A stretch of DNA of 64,000 bases from Pseudevernia furfuracea (lineage: Eukaryota > Ascomycota > Lecanoromycetes > Lecanorales > Parmeliaceae). A model generated the notes under the pieces. That model was given only the letters and a program-made list of their open reading frames with translations. It was not told where the DNA came from and did not search any database. This document shows, one piece after another, positions 21,089 to 33,800 of the stretch. The position numbers and the translations under genes were made by a program. The stretch's first letter is position 1; every line of letters starts with the position of its first letter. The DNA lies in assembly GCA_022315425.1 (NCBI GenBank), contig JAIUPT010000022.1, positions 1 to 64,000 of the forward strand. The letters are read 5' to 3'.

Positions 21089-22720
21089 TGATCTTCTCCC
21101 TTTAAGAATTCGTTCTCGAATTTATTGCTCTAAATAGACTCATTAAAATTCTTTAAATCTCAGAGAGAACATAAGAAAAAGAGTTCTTTCAGATCAGCTT
21201 CGCGCTAACATTATAAATCTCAATTTGAAATACGTAGATTGTGATATCTCTGCGCCTTGCGCATAAGAATAAAAATGTTCGTATAATCGTAGACGACGTG
21301 AAGTTTGTCGACGTTGTTAATATCTCTTATTGTTTGAGTTATAAATCGCGTAATCGCGTCGTCGTCGTTATAAATGCGCGACGTGAATAATTGCTATGCG
21401 CTAGCCGTGAGTTGTGTATAAGTTTGTTTTTTTAAACTTTTTGTTTTTTATAAAATATACTCCTCTTTATTCTAGTTTATAGTTATCAAACGTAGATATT
21501 ATACTTCTTACATATACACTAAATATTATTATATTATCTATTTGATTATAATAGCTTTAATTGTTTTCTCGATTCTTATATTATTAGTCGTAAGTCTAAG
21601 CTTCTCGGTTTTCGTATACGTTATTAACACGCTTTCAGCCCGTCTCCGCGACGCTTATCGTACGATTCACTCGTACAATAAAGCGTCTCTTAAAGAATTC
21701 GTGCTGTCGTTGTGCGCGTCGTGCTTAAGAGCACGACGTAGAATCGTACAATAACAAGTTCGATAGCGAAGATAACAATTTGACACGATATGATAATTGT
21801 ACGAAGGGGAAAGTTAACTGCGTGACTGTATGTATTTTTATTCGAAACGCATTAATAGCGTAAACAAAATATGAGTTAATCGAAGTACTAATAGATTTCA
21901 GCAATTGCCGCGATTCGAGCGTTCGCGAATAACGTGTTTCGTCTTCGAGTCAGATACGCTCGATCGATATAACGTTATTAAGATTCGTATTATTATAACT
22001 ACGTCAGTCGTGCGACGTTAATGCGTCAAGTTAAACGATTTGATAAGTTATTTTCAGCGCATCAACGGATATAGAATCGTTTAAATAGATATAAGAAACT
22101 CGATATATTAACGACGATTCTAGATTAGATTAGAACCCTACGCAATTTGTCGAAGACTCTTCGAGATATGTATAATGTTATGCGCTTTTCGATATGTGCT
22201 TCGGGTTCGTTAACATCACGCTCTGATCATATTAACGTTACTTTTAGACGAGTCTTTCGTCGCTTAATTTGATCTCTCTCTCTTCTTCATTAGACTTCTC
22301 TTCGTCGTCTTTTAACGATAGTAATAACGAAGACGATAACAATCGTAACGATAACGAAGATAACGACGATTACAATAATGAGAACAATAACGATAATGAC
22401 TAAGAGAACGAGGCTCTCGTCGACGAGGTCGACGTCTTCGAGTCGTTTTTTCTCGACGAGGCTCTCGCTTTCTCGACGTCTCTCGTCGCCTCTTTTATCG
22501 AATTCGTCGCAGCTAAGACTAAAGAGTTAAAGAAACTAAATATAAATATTATTATTTAGAGAGTTGATGCGAACGACGAGAAGAACGAGAATAAGAATAA
22601 TAACGAGAGAGATTAAGAGAATAAGAACGAGATAATATAAGAGACGAAGTAATCTAATCTTACGTCGACATCTTTGATACGTCTAATCTTCGAGTTAGAT
22701 ATAATAGATATACTTTACGC
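21089..22720 (+). other. 3' region of the gypsy element with possible antisense frame
   Basis: This region between integrase and 3' LTR is longer than usual for the family. On the + strand, opposite to pol, a frame from 21542 reads through with stops mainly where RIP would make them. From about 22260 it becomes an acidic Asn/Asp/Glu/Ser-rich stretch. It may be a decayed extra gene carried antisense, or chance. I recognise no domain. Confidence 0.35.
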
Positions 22721-23012
22721 TGCTTATAAGTTGTGTTTTTTCGATTCTCTTTGATCTTTAAACATCTTTTTTTTATTACGATATCTTCGAGCAATTTTAG
22801 AATCGTTATTCTTCGAAATATTATCTTTTATATATCTATTATACTCTTCGTCTTCGCTTCTTTAACTTCTCGAAAGCGTCTCGTAGCTTCTACGAATATT
22901 TTATATCTTTCTCTAATACTTATTAATTATACTTATAAGAATATTTAGTTTAACGAATAAGATATTTCATCTCACTCTTGCGCTTTCGCTTATTTAAGAT
23001 CTTTTCGATCTC

Positions 23013-24300
23013 TTATTCTTCTTTATTATCTATTAATTTCGCTGCTATATATATTAATATCGTGTTATTATCTCTACGACGATAGAGTTCTAATAGTGAC
23101 ATATAAAAAACGTTATATATACGATAGATTAACGAAAGCGCTAATCGATAAGCTTGCTTGTCTACGACATTTCGAATAATAAATAAATCAATTGTCTTGT
23201 TCGAAAGCTTCTTATTTGATCGTTTTTGTTTGAGATTCTTGATTAATAACATTATCAAGTCTTCTTTCTAAAAGAATTGTGCTTAATGCTTTTTGTTATA
23301 CGTTTTCGCTTACGATTCGAATACTTTTTATTAACGTTTCGTAAGCTCTTCTCGTAACGTATAAATTTCTTTCACACGTTCTTTCGCTGCTGATATCTTT
23401 TCTTAAGAAGAATCGTTCTCGATTCTTAATTTAAAGTCGAGATTGTAGTTATATATTATATAAAATAAACTACAATTTAACGTCTTATATTAACTTTATT
23501 GATAGATATACTCGACTATAAATAAGAGATTCGCTTAGTTGTTTTGTTGCTCGTTACAAAAAACTCGAAGATAGTGTTTCAAGATTTGATTTTGTCGTTC
23601 GATTTGATTATTAGTTTAAGAATAAAAGATAGTGCTTAGTCTACGTTTTATCTTTATTTGATAACAGACTTGCGATCAAAACGCACTCGTAAATATAAAA
23701 TCACGATTAATAACTATATCTTCTGATGAATCAAATCGAAGAAAGATTTCTTTTATAAGCAGCTATTCGAGATCGAAGATATTGATTTTCTTTGTGATTA
23801 ATAGATATCTCATTATTTTGATGTATCTATCGACGATTATAAGAATCGCATCGTAAACGCAGTCTCTGCGTCGACTTGAAGAAAGATTCGTGATGAAATT
23901 CATTGTGATTTTCTTTTAAGAACGACTTGATTAAGAAAGCGCACTCAGCTCGTCATGTGAACGATGTCGCTTCACCTTTACTCTCTGACAGATATCACAT
24001 ATATTTATATATGATTTCACGTCTGTCTTAATACTATTTTAATAGTATTTTCTAGTCATTAGTTTTAGTGTCTTATCGATATCGAAATGTTTCGTTAAGA
24101 GATTATCATAATAACGTCTTAATAGCTCTTCGCGAACGAAAGTCTCTTCGAGAACGTATAACATGTTCTTATATCTTAACAGTCTCTGATTATTTTATAT
24201 TTAAGCTTCGACGTCACTCTTTCGCTTGTTTTACGCTTCGTCTTTTCTTCGCTATTGAACATAAGAGTCTTTTAACTAAAGTGCTTTGATAAGCTCGAAG
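23013..24300 (-). pseudogene. Integrase remnant of the 7.58-kb gypsy element
   Basis: The minus strand carries a DDE-type integrase remnant: a DRDPRF-like region, an AF...IIKSND segment where the family has AFHPQTDGQSE, and near 23200 the VVDKQAYRLALSLIYRIYNVFYMSLLELY stretch typical of the integrase C terminus (usual form VVGKQAYRLELP...VFHVSLLEPY). Frames are broken by RIP-type stops and possible indels. Confidence 0.75.
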
Positions 24301-25415
24301 ATGAACTTGTTACTAAGATCATATATCGTTTCGCTTATTGTCGCAATGTGAGCTATTGAGCGTGAGACGAGTTATTTATAATTAATAGTCTCAGCAATAG
24401 AATTAAGCTACGCGACAGCTACGTTACGTGTACTCTAAGTAAGTATCTCGCTTGAACTCTCTGCTCTCGCAGTTGAAGATTCTCTAAGTCTCGAAGAATA
24501 TATAACATTAAGATAAGTCTCTTGAATTGCAGCTGTTATTAAATTTATAAGTGTTATCTTCTAAGCAGTCACTTCTTCTCTATTATTAGTTATTAGATTA
24601 TATTATATATTCACGTCTAGACTATATATCGCAAAGGGGGGCTCAACGTTTGAGCTGCGCTTCGTATACTTATAACTCTTATCTTGTTTATACGCTATTC
24701 GAATAACAGCAAATATGAGACTTATTAGATCTTTTATCGCTGTTAATTTCTGTTATAACGTTAACAACAGTCGATTTAGCGACTCGTTTTCACCCTTATA
24801 ATTAGATCGCCTTGACGACGTATCGACTGAGTTTATCTTCTCTGATCTGTGTGTAATGAAAAAATCAAACATTAATAACTTTATTGCTCACCTGACTTGT
24901 CGTTCATTCAAACTCGTTATTCTCATGAAGTACTTTAGATTGTTATAGTTCGTAAGTACTTTCATAGAATAAAAACTCTCTTTCAAATAATAACGTCACT
25001 ATTTGAAGATCGTTACGATAACGAGTAGCTTCTAATCATGAATCTTATAATTTCGCTCTGCAGAAATTATTTTTCGAGAATAAAATATAACTAAGTGTTA
25101 TTGCTTATTGTTATTTTATAACTGAGTTAAAATGTCTGTTAAGTCGAAATCTAAAGTATTCGTTTTCACTCTAATGAGAAGTTCTAAATCAAAGTAATAT
25201 AGAAGAGACGCTTTCGTAAAGACTTCGCGAAGTCGTCGAAATGTCTTCTTCGCCTCAATAGATCAATTAAAAGATTCTATCTTGATTCTCTTGATACTTT
25301 TCTTAAGCAAGTTTGTGAGTAATTCGACAATTTGAAAGTAATAATGAATAAATCTTCGATAGAAATTTACAAAGCTTAAAAAGATTTATATCTCATAAAA
25401 GGACTTAGATCTCGA

Positions 25416-25990
25416 TTACTTCTGAATTGCTTTCACTCTACGTTTGTTCATTGCGACGTTATCGATAAATATTATGAAGTCTAGAAATTCGACTTCTATG
25501 ATGAAGAACTTACATTTCTTTAAACTTACATATAGACTAAAACGTCTTAGTCTCTCAAGCACTTGCTTGACATAATCTAAATGTTCTTCTTGCGAACTCG
25601 AATAAATTAGAATATCGTTAAGATAAACAACGCAAAAATTGTCAATTAGATTCGTTAACGACTTGTTAATGTAAGTCTGAAAGGTCGCGAGGACGTTAAT
25701 TAGATCAAATAACATTATCAAGTACTCAAAGTGATCATAACGCGTACGAAACGCAGTCTTTCACTCATCGCCCTTGCGAATTCGAATACGATAATACGTA
25801 TTCTTAAGATTCAATTTTGTGAATCTCTTGACTTCATTTAGACGATTTAGAGTCTCACTAATTAAAGATAAAGAGTGACGATTTTTTATCGTGACTTTGT
25901 TCAACCCTCGATAGTCGACACATAGTCGCAAGTCGTTATTCTTTTTTGATACGAAAAGAATAAAGAATTCTGCTAAGCTCGTTGAATACT
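25416..25990 (-). pseudogene. Reverse transcriptase remnant of the 7.58-kb gypsy element
   Basis: A 101-codon open piece (25416-25721) reads MLFDLINVLATFQ, then VYLNDILIYS, a mutated form of the YLDDILIYS active site, then the KKCKFF stretch that follows it in Ty3/gypsy RTs. The first catalytic Asp region lies upstream toward 25990 and is interrupted by stops. Confidence 0.85.
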
Positions 25991-25994
25991 AAAT

Positions 25995-26315
25995 TTAGTC
26001 TTTCGCTAAGATATCGTCTAGATATGTTCTTAGTGTCGCTAACTCGATGTTAGATAGATTATATAGTGAATCAAATAATGATTTCGCTGTAGTCTTAATA
26101 ACATAATCACGTTCTTCGTGCGACGAGAGTCGATCGACTTCTTCGATTAAAAATACGTCTTCGTATTCGCGTAACTTCTCTGACAATTTTGAAATAGCGT
26201 CTGCGATCTGCGATTGTAATATGTTCGCTAAGACTTCGTCAATGTGATGTTTTCTTACTGACGCATCAAAAATATCTGTGATCACTAAAGTATACACTAA
26301 CTTTTCTCTCTTCAA
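25995..26315 (-). pseudogene. Protease-RT linker remnant
   Basis: The 106-codon open piece has the family's REYEDVFLIEEVDRLSSHEE and LYNLSNIELATLRTYLDD features, which lead into RT in fungal gypsy elements. It is open only because few RIP-sensitive codons fall within it. Confidence 0.75.
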
Positions 26316-28135
26316 TGCGTTAGCAAAATCTTAAGATGAGAATATCTTATACGTATACGCATCGACATTAAAGCGTTAGATTCTCTTAGCAATATTAATC
26401 ACGATATCTTTATTTGTTAATGTTAATAGTTTTAATATAAAGAGTGAATTATCTTCTTTTGCGATAACATAAAAGATATATGAACATCGCTTTATATAAC
26501 TTCAACTATCTTATAACTTATAGTGTATAAGATAGACGATATAACAAAAGATCGTGTTATTATTTATTCATTTGACACTTGACAAAGACGCTTCGACTAA
26601 TTCGAGATTATGTTCGAGAGCAAAGCGCTGATTAATCACATTAACTTCGACCTCGTTGTTAAATTATGTCGAAGTCGATATTAGAGTTACTTCTCGATCT
26701 TCTGTAATCACTTTCTTTAAGAAAATTATATTAGATATCGAAATAACTTCTTGTTTTGCTCTCGTCGTTAAGAAGTCTTCGACGAGAGTCTTTCTTTTCT
26801 CGACGAAGATGACTCGATAATATAAGCATTAATGTTTTTAACGTTATCGACAGACACACGATTGACGTCGTCTATCTTAGATTGTCGATATTCGTTTGCG
26901 TAATGTCCCTTCTTATGACAGTTATAGTATTCGACTATCTTTAGATATTTCTTGCTTTTCGACGTTTTGTCTCGAGATTCACCTTCGTTTGAGCGACGCG
27001 AAGTATTCGCTTTCTTATTCTTGCGAGATTACGTCGCTCGTTTATTGTTATTGAATTTGTTCTCTTTCTTATTTTCTTTGTTTCGTCTTTGATTCGTATT
27101 CGAGTCGACATCGTTTATATCTCGTCTATTATGTGATAAGCGTGCGTTGACTCTCTTATTCGTATTCTTTAGACGAATAGTCTAAGCGATAAGATCTTCT
27201 CGCGTCGAGACTATTTGTCTCGTGCGAGTAATGTCGTCTTGAAGTTTCGAAAGAAGTCTCGTTATCAACGTCGCAACTCGTTGAATTTCGTTCGACGACG
27301 ATAACTGTGTCTCAAGGCTGAAAAGATAGATCTTAAATTGAGTTACTAATTGAGATGATCTTTGTCGCGTATTCGTATAGATCATGTTTATCTTTAGCTA
27401 TCGATTGATTGAATTCTATATTTTGTTAAGCAGAAAAGAGACGAAGTGATCTTAGCTTTTTATCTTGATCGAGTTCTTTTCTCGTTCGTTATGTCATTAT
27501 TTCTTGAGATCTCTCGCTAGGAATTGCATATATTAAACAATTTTATCGTGATCGTTCAAGAAATACGCTGAGATATTCATAAATGCAACTTCGACGTCTC
27601 GTATTTAGTCACGATGCTCTCGTCTCGATTTGTCATGATAATCGTCAAGATTCTTTAATTTAACACTTCGTCGTTTTGTGATATATGTTAATTTAACATC
27701 TAAATAACGTTTTGACCCTGCTCGGACATTAGAAGAGTCACGACGAGTATTCGACGTGTTCGATTCGATATCGTCTTGATTTCGTTTATCTGACGATTTC
27801 TCTCGTTGAAGGGCATTGATCTCTTCGTTGATGTTATTTAGTTGTCGTCTTTTTAGTAGCTAATCTCGACGTTGAGTTGTCTGAGTTAATCGCTCGTTCA
27901 AAGTTAGATCGATAATATCGTCTCTCGAAGCAGATGTCGATTGTCTTTGACTCTCGAATTTCACGTCAGAGACATGATCTGATTCGTTTAGATTCACTGT
28001 CTGTGACTGTTCTTCAGATATGATATGCGAGTTAAATGAATCTGCTTCGTTTCTGATACGTTGCGATTGCGAGCGAGTGATTGTTATTATACTAAGTTCG
28101 AATCGCTATCTCTCGATGAGAAGAAGAATTAGAAT

Positions 28136-28402
28136 TGTTAGACTGACTTATATAATATAGATATATATAGACAGACTAGAATTGTGTAGCAATGTGAACT
28201 TAGCGAAGATATATATATTGCGTATAGTATATCTAATAGTAAGACTAATTCTTAAGAAAGGAAAATGAGAAACTTCGAGGCATGGCCCTCTTAAGCTTCT
28301 CACGTCAAGGATTCGCTTGACATGCGTATATCAAGCGATTCGATTACGCTCGGCAACTCTCGAGCTTATACGACAGCTGTTCTCTTGATTTCGCTACTAA
28401 CA
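28136..28402 (-). repeat. 5' LTR of the 7.58-kb gypsy element
   Basis: A 267-bp copy starting TGTTAGACTGAC and ending CGCTACTAACA on the + strand. It is less mutated than the other copy. Confidence 0.9.
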
Positions 28403-28407
28403 GTCGT

Positions 28408-30273
28408 TTCGAAGCTCTGATTATTAATAAGCTCTGAATATAAGTTCGTACTACTTGATCTTTCTCGGGTGATTAGCGTTAAGAAAGTCGTGAATAAGAC
28501 GAAGAATTCTTAGTCTCAAGTCGTTATTGTCGAAGACGAGTATTCGATCACTGTTAAAGTAAATGCGTTCGTCTCTCTCGTCGAGTTTCGTTAGAGACAT
28601 ATTCTTAAGTTTGCGAACGTCGTCTCATAAAGCTTCAAAGATGATCTTAATTTAAGAATCTTATCGATAAACGCGATTCAAAGCGAGTTCTAAAGCGATT
28701 ATCTCGTTTATTAAATCTTCGAGATCGCCTTCAAAGTCTTCAAAGAGAGATTTCGCAGACTGCGAGAGTTCGAAACTTAATTCGACTACGAACATTGATG
28801 CGAGAATAATTAAGCGTATCTTTAAGACGAATTTTAAGAGCGCAAAGATCTAAATATCAAGATTTTCAGATTTTAAGATAATCTATTATTAATACTTTTG
28901 ACGATGATTCTTCTTTTCTCGCGAAAGATCTTCTAACTATCGAATAAGAGCGTCGACGCGACGATTCAGATCGTTAGATCGATACGTAATCTTGAAGTTG
29001 AATCGAGATAGAAACTCTAATTAGCGAGCTTGACGTCGACTTAAAAGCTTAATAGTTATAAAGTATTCAAGATTCTTATGATCGAATAGAATTATAACGA
29101 GCTCTTCGATATCTTTTAGCTCGAAACGTCAAAGCTCGAAAGTTCTAATAATAATTAAGAGTTTCTTATCGTAGATTTCGTAGTTATATTTCGCGAGGCT
29201 CATCTTAATGAAGAAGTAAACGACTGATCTTAGAGATTCGTCGCTATCGTATTGCGATATGACTCTCGTTATAACGTGATTCGAAGCGTCGGTTTTCACG
29301 ACGATCTGCTTCTTCGAGTCGAAATATAATAGAATTAAGACTATAATAAAGACTTTCTAACACTTAAGAAATCATATAAAGAATTGATTCTTTTTGATAA
29401 GCTACGTTAGGGAATTAACGAGTCGAAAGAACTCTTAAATAAAGCGTCGATAGAAATTAACAAAGTCTAAAAAGCTCTAAATATTCTTAACGTTTCGAGA
29501 GATATTTTATTTTAGAATCGCGAATATCTTCTTTATATTTATCTGAATATCTCGAGTAATAATAATCAAGTCTAGATACTTGACTTCGATGACTTCGAAG
29601 AAGCATTTTTATATATCGATCTGAAGTCTTATCTCGCGAAGACGCTCGAATACGAGTCGAACGTGCTTAATGTACTTCTTGTCGTTATCGCTATAGATTA
29701 GAACATTATCGATATAGACGATATAAAAATCGTCTAGATACTCGTAAAGTATATCGTTAATGTAATTCTAAAACGTAGAGAGAGCGTCGTAGAGCTCAAA
29801 GTTTATGACTAAAGATTCGTAGAGCTCGTATCGCGTGTGAAAGATCGTCTTTCATTTCTCGCTCTTAATTATGCGTAGCTTATTGAAGACTGCGATAATG
29901 TCTAGAGTAATGAACTTCTTGACCTTACAAATGCGAACGAGAATCTCTTAAATCAAAGAGAGTGAATAATAATTCTTGATAATAATAACGTTGAGCGCTC
30001 GATAATCTACGTATAAACGAAAATCGTCGTCGAGCTTTCGAGCGAAGAGTACGAACGAGGCGACTGAGAACTTGCTTGAGCGAATGAATTCTTTGATCAA
30101 GTTGTCGTCTAGATACTTCTTGAGTATCTATAACTCGTCTTATAATATCGAATATATAGAGTCGAAATTAGACTTCTTGTTCGATAATAGATCGATTTTG
30201 TGATCATAGTCTCGATAAGAGAGAAGCTTCTCGACTTTCTCGCGCGAGAACACGTTTAGAAAGTTCTAATATT
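28408..30273 (-). pseudogene. RT and RNase H of the old gypsy element
   Basis: On the minus strand the frame runs through an RT: a DFRLYVDYRALN-like stretch, then YIDNVLIYSD at the active site, then FLDFVNFYRRFI. It is followed by RNase H with KTDASNHV and a KNYEIYDKKLL-like segment. Stops replace Trp and Gln. The frame continues upstream beyond the solo LTR. Confidence 0.8.
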
Positions 30274-30457
30274 TGTTACGAGCGTATCTCGCATCCTTGA
30301 CACACCTACCTTGACACTTCCCCTTTAGACTTAGCGTGTCTTGGCAGGTTCACTCCGCCATACATATATGACGTCCCTCCCAGTCTATAGTTGCTCCTTA
30401 GCTTGTTATCTTCGTTACATACTACACTACGATTATCATCACAGTACGATTCTTACA
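30274..30457 (+). mobile_element. Solo LTR, 184 bp, with TSD ATATT
   Basis: Starts TGTTACGAGCG and ends CGATTCTTACA. ATATT flanks both ends (30269-30273 and 30458-30462). The first two thirds match the 188-bp solo LTR; the last 60 bp differ, so this is a sub-family. It sits upstream of the RT of the old gypsy element. Confidence 0.88.
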
Positions 30458-30836
30458 ATATTCGACTAAAACGATAATGCTCGAGTCGAGATAAGACTTT
30501 TTCTCTAAAGTCTTTTCGATATCGTTTATCGTAATCGCGAATAGTTGAATCTCGAGATTCTTGACAAGCTTAATAAAAGACGTCGTCTCTATTATACGAA
30601 TCTCAAAGGGCGTCGCGAACTTGAAAACTGGGACTGAGAGAGATGAAGAGCTCTTTCGTGAGTGAGTTCTAAAGTCTCATATCGTGATTCGTAGAGTTTC
30701 GACAATGAGATTCTTTAGAAACCGCGCTCGACGTCGTTTCGTTTGACGACGAATAATATAATAGCTGAAAGAGTGTTCTTTCTTCGAGTCGAAGATATTA
30801 AGAGCTTCGTAGTCGTTAGAGAGCGTAGATGAAAAT

Positions 30837-33800
30837 TTGACCCGGCTTGACAGAGGGTTAGTGGGCCTTAATCTCGCACTCGCGTATAGCATGTTGATTG
30901 TATGCTATTTTTGAATTTGATAGACGTGTTCTTTGCAGAGAACAGGTCTTATTTGAAAGCAGTATAAGTAGCTGCATTTCATCTGCGTTTGACTCTTTAT
31001 TCGAATTGATCTCTTTCAGAGCAATAGTATTCTTTCGTAGACACGCAAGCAACACGCTGTCACCTGACCTCGTATTCTACTCTTATTAACACATTCTTCT
31101 ATTACTAGATCACTCACATCGTATTTCATCGTTCAATGACTCTCGCAGCTATAACAACTCGTTCTAGAGCGATCAACCTCGCTCAAAAGACGTCTCAGAA
31201 GACGTCTTTCTCAAAGAAGATCACATCAAAGACATCGATCAAGAAGATCACTGCCTCAGTGACATCAAAATCTTAGGGTGTTACGAAAAAACGTTCTGCC
31301 CGTCGCTTAGCCGTTTTAGAAACCCCATCACGTGATGTTACTTCAGAGGCGTCGACCTCTGAGATCTCGACCGAGACAGTTAGTTTATTCGTCGTCGAAG
31401 AAGCCCTCTCGTCGTCACATCGTACTTCGCTGAATCAGCAAATCGCAGCCTTGATCAAGAATTATGAGACTAATACGCCGCGATTCAAATCTCATCACGC
31501 GTCTCATCGTTCCAAGTCTCATCGTCGATCTCATCATCGATTCAAATCTCATTATGAGTCTCGTCACCGATTCAAGTCTCATCATCGTCGACACGATTTA
31601 TTCTTAGAATTCTCGAGGTTCTTCTCGTTAGATTCGAAGATAGAGAACGAGTCAAGAGTCTCTTTTTTGCATAAAGAAGATAATAAACTCTTTCTTAAAC
31701 TTTATAAGCGTTTTCGAATCGTTGATATTAAATACTTCAAACAAATCTTCTATAAAATCTTCAAGTTCAAGAATCTAATCAAGTTAACTCACGATTATAT
31801 CGATTGAACGTGAAGTATCAAGAACGATAAGAACAAGAAGAATAAGAATACTTAAAAGATCTTCGATCTCAATCAACTTCTTCGCTGCTTTGACGTGTAT
31901 TGTCAAATCGTTTATTTCTTCGCAGCACGTTCTCATATAGTCTTAAAACTTTATAAGACTCTTATTGACTATCGTATTCGTCTATCGAACTTTTTAATTC
32001 ACTATCGCTTCGACTTCATTAAGCAGTATTACTACTCTTTTATATTCGCGCGTATGCTCAACGAGCAGAACATTTCTCTGTTATGATTTATCGAGAATAT
32101 GCGTTGTTTTAACTTCCTTATTCGAAAGACAGTCTCTGCGATCAACGACATCAAGCAACATTCGAATAATTAGATCATCAAGTTCTTCTCTTCAGAGAGC
32201 ATAATAATCTATAACAACTTCAACGTCGGCAAATGCAATTACGAGCAATATAGATACGTATATGTTTGCTTCAATTGCCAGCAGAATCACGCTATCATGA
32301 CATATATCAAGTCCCAGACCTTCAATGTCAATTCGATCCCGCTGAGACAACGAGTCACTAAATTATCCGATTGACTCGCAACGAGCTATTTAGCCCCGTC
32401 GTCGCTGATCTTCGTATTCGAGAGATTCTCTTACACTTTATTCGAGACGTTCGATCCTAATTTGCCTCAGCAAGACCCGTTGAAAATAGAACGATAAGAG
32501 ACCTAATTGAAGAATCACTCGAATATCACTTATGTCAAGACGCTAGTGAGTATTCTTCGAAAGGGGGTCAAAATTGAATATCGAGATTCACCTCTCAATC
32601 ATAGAAACAAGAATCATTTTTCAGCCCTCAGCGCACCTGATATACTAACGACGAACCTTCAGAAACAGCTTCAGTAGAATCGATTGATCATAATAGACAT
32701 GGATTTCGAACCTCAATTCGTTTGCTCCTCTCTGAGACTCGTATCGAAACATGACGACGATTAAAGACGTATTCACGATTTATTCTTCTCATATGACTAT
32801 TTAGTCAACGACGACATACTCCAAGCGTGGGGTGCACTGAAATATACGATATTCGATAAGACAGTGAACGCACTGTTACAGTAGAGTCGAGAAGCTCGAC
32901 TAATCAAACGAGATCTCAAGAATACATTTCGACATATCTCGATAATCTCTTCAGATCAATAATTGTTAGACTTCCTTTATAACAATTTCTACTAACTAAA
33001 ACGTTATCTGTTATTCGAGCTTCGAACGTCATCGTTTCTATTCGATCTGTTCGTCAAGAACGTTAATTGAGTGCTCATTGCGATGTTACATTGATTCGTG
33101 ATACTTCACTATCTAAACGACTTCTTCGCGATTCTATTCTCGTGAGTCGATACAGAGACATATAATCGACAGTTCGACGAGCTATACAGCGATTTGAGTC
33201 TCATAATCAATCACACGAAGAATATTCTTGATATTATAGTCGATTTTCTAAGAATCGAACTCGATAGTATACTCATACAGACGAGACTCTCTTCGAATAA
33301 GCTCGATCGAGCGAGAAAGACGATGACAGATCTTCTAAAAAGGGCGACAATCTCGCATCGTGAGCTCGAGTTAGCGATAGAATTCCTGTCCTTTGCGGCG
33401 AAAATCGTTATTCTCGAAAGAGTATTCTTGAGAAGACTGTTCGACGTCATTCGAAGATCGATAACGATTATTCGACTATTCATCGATATGAAAGTCGATC
33501 TGCTATGATGAAAGATCTTTCTCAAAGACTGAAATAATCTCAAACTGCTGCGTAACGTCGTCAGTCGACGATTATAATACATTTGAACTAATATCTCGAA
33601 GAAGCTTGACATAGAAGACTATATTCTGAAACATTCTAATCTTCTATCACACGTTCAGAACGTCTTCAACACACGCGTGATCTCGCGACATACTCGCAAA
33701 GACATTTAGTTTAAGAAAATAACAGTTATACTTCATATAATTCGCGTATAAGTGAATAGACTGTCAGATACTCGCTTAATACTTCACTATGACAACGAGA

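Larger units (their letters stand above)
20822..28402 (-). mobile_element. Complete RIP-mutated Ty3/gypsy LTR retrotransposon
   Basis: Two 267-bp LTRs (20822-21088 and 28136-28402) are flanked by the target duplication GTCGT (20817-20821 and 28403-28407), giving a 7581-bp element. Coding remnants run on the minus strand: gag near 27180-28100, a zinc knuckle around 26910 (CHKKGH), a protease/RT linker at 25995-26315, RT at about 25400-25990, integrase about 23400-24300 and its C-terminal VVDKQAYRL region at 23013-23258. Stops interrupt every domain, so it is inactive. It inserted into the old gypsy element between RNase H and integrase. Confidence 0.9.
16366..30836 (-). mobile_element. Old Ty3/gypsy chromodomain-type element, split by insertions
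   Basis: With later insertions removed, pol fragments read in one order on the minus strand. A linker before RT and RT/RNase H lie at 28408-30836, split by a solo LTR. The integrase start is at 20599-20816, the integrase core at 19861-20410, and the integrase C terminus plus chromodomain-like region at about 17100-17568. RT shows YIDN in place of YLDD with the usual LIYS after it; RNase H shows KTDAS. Integrase has the ALVVVD-like and FDRD motifs. Stops replace Trp, Gln and Arg codons throughout, as after RIP. Neither LTR is identified; the 5' side is cut by the tyrosine-recombinase element at 30837. Confidence 0.8.

Noticed and set aside
30274..30457. 5' LTR of the old gypsy element
   Set aside because: It has its own target duplication ATATT and lies within the coding region of that element; the decayed LTR at 16203 is in the opposite orientation, so the two are not a pair.
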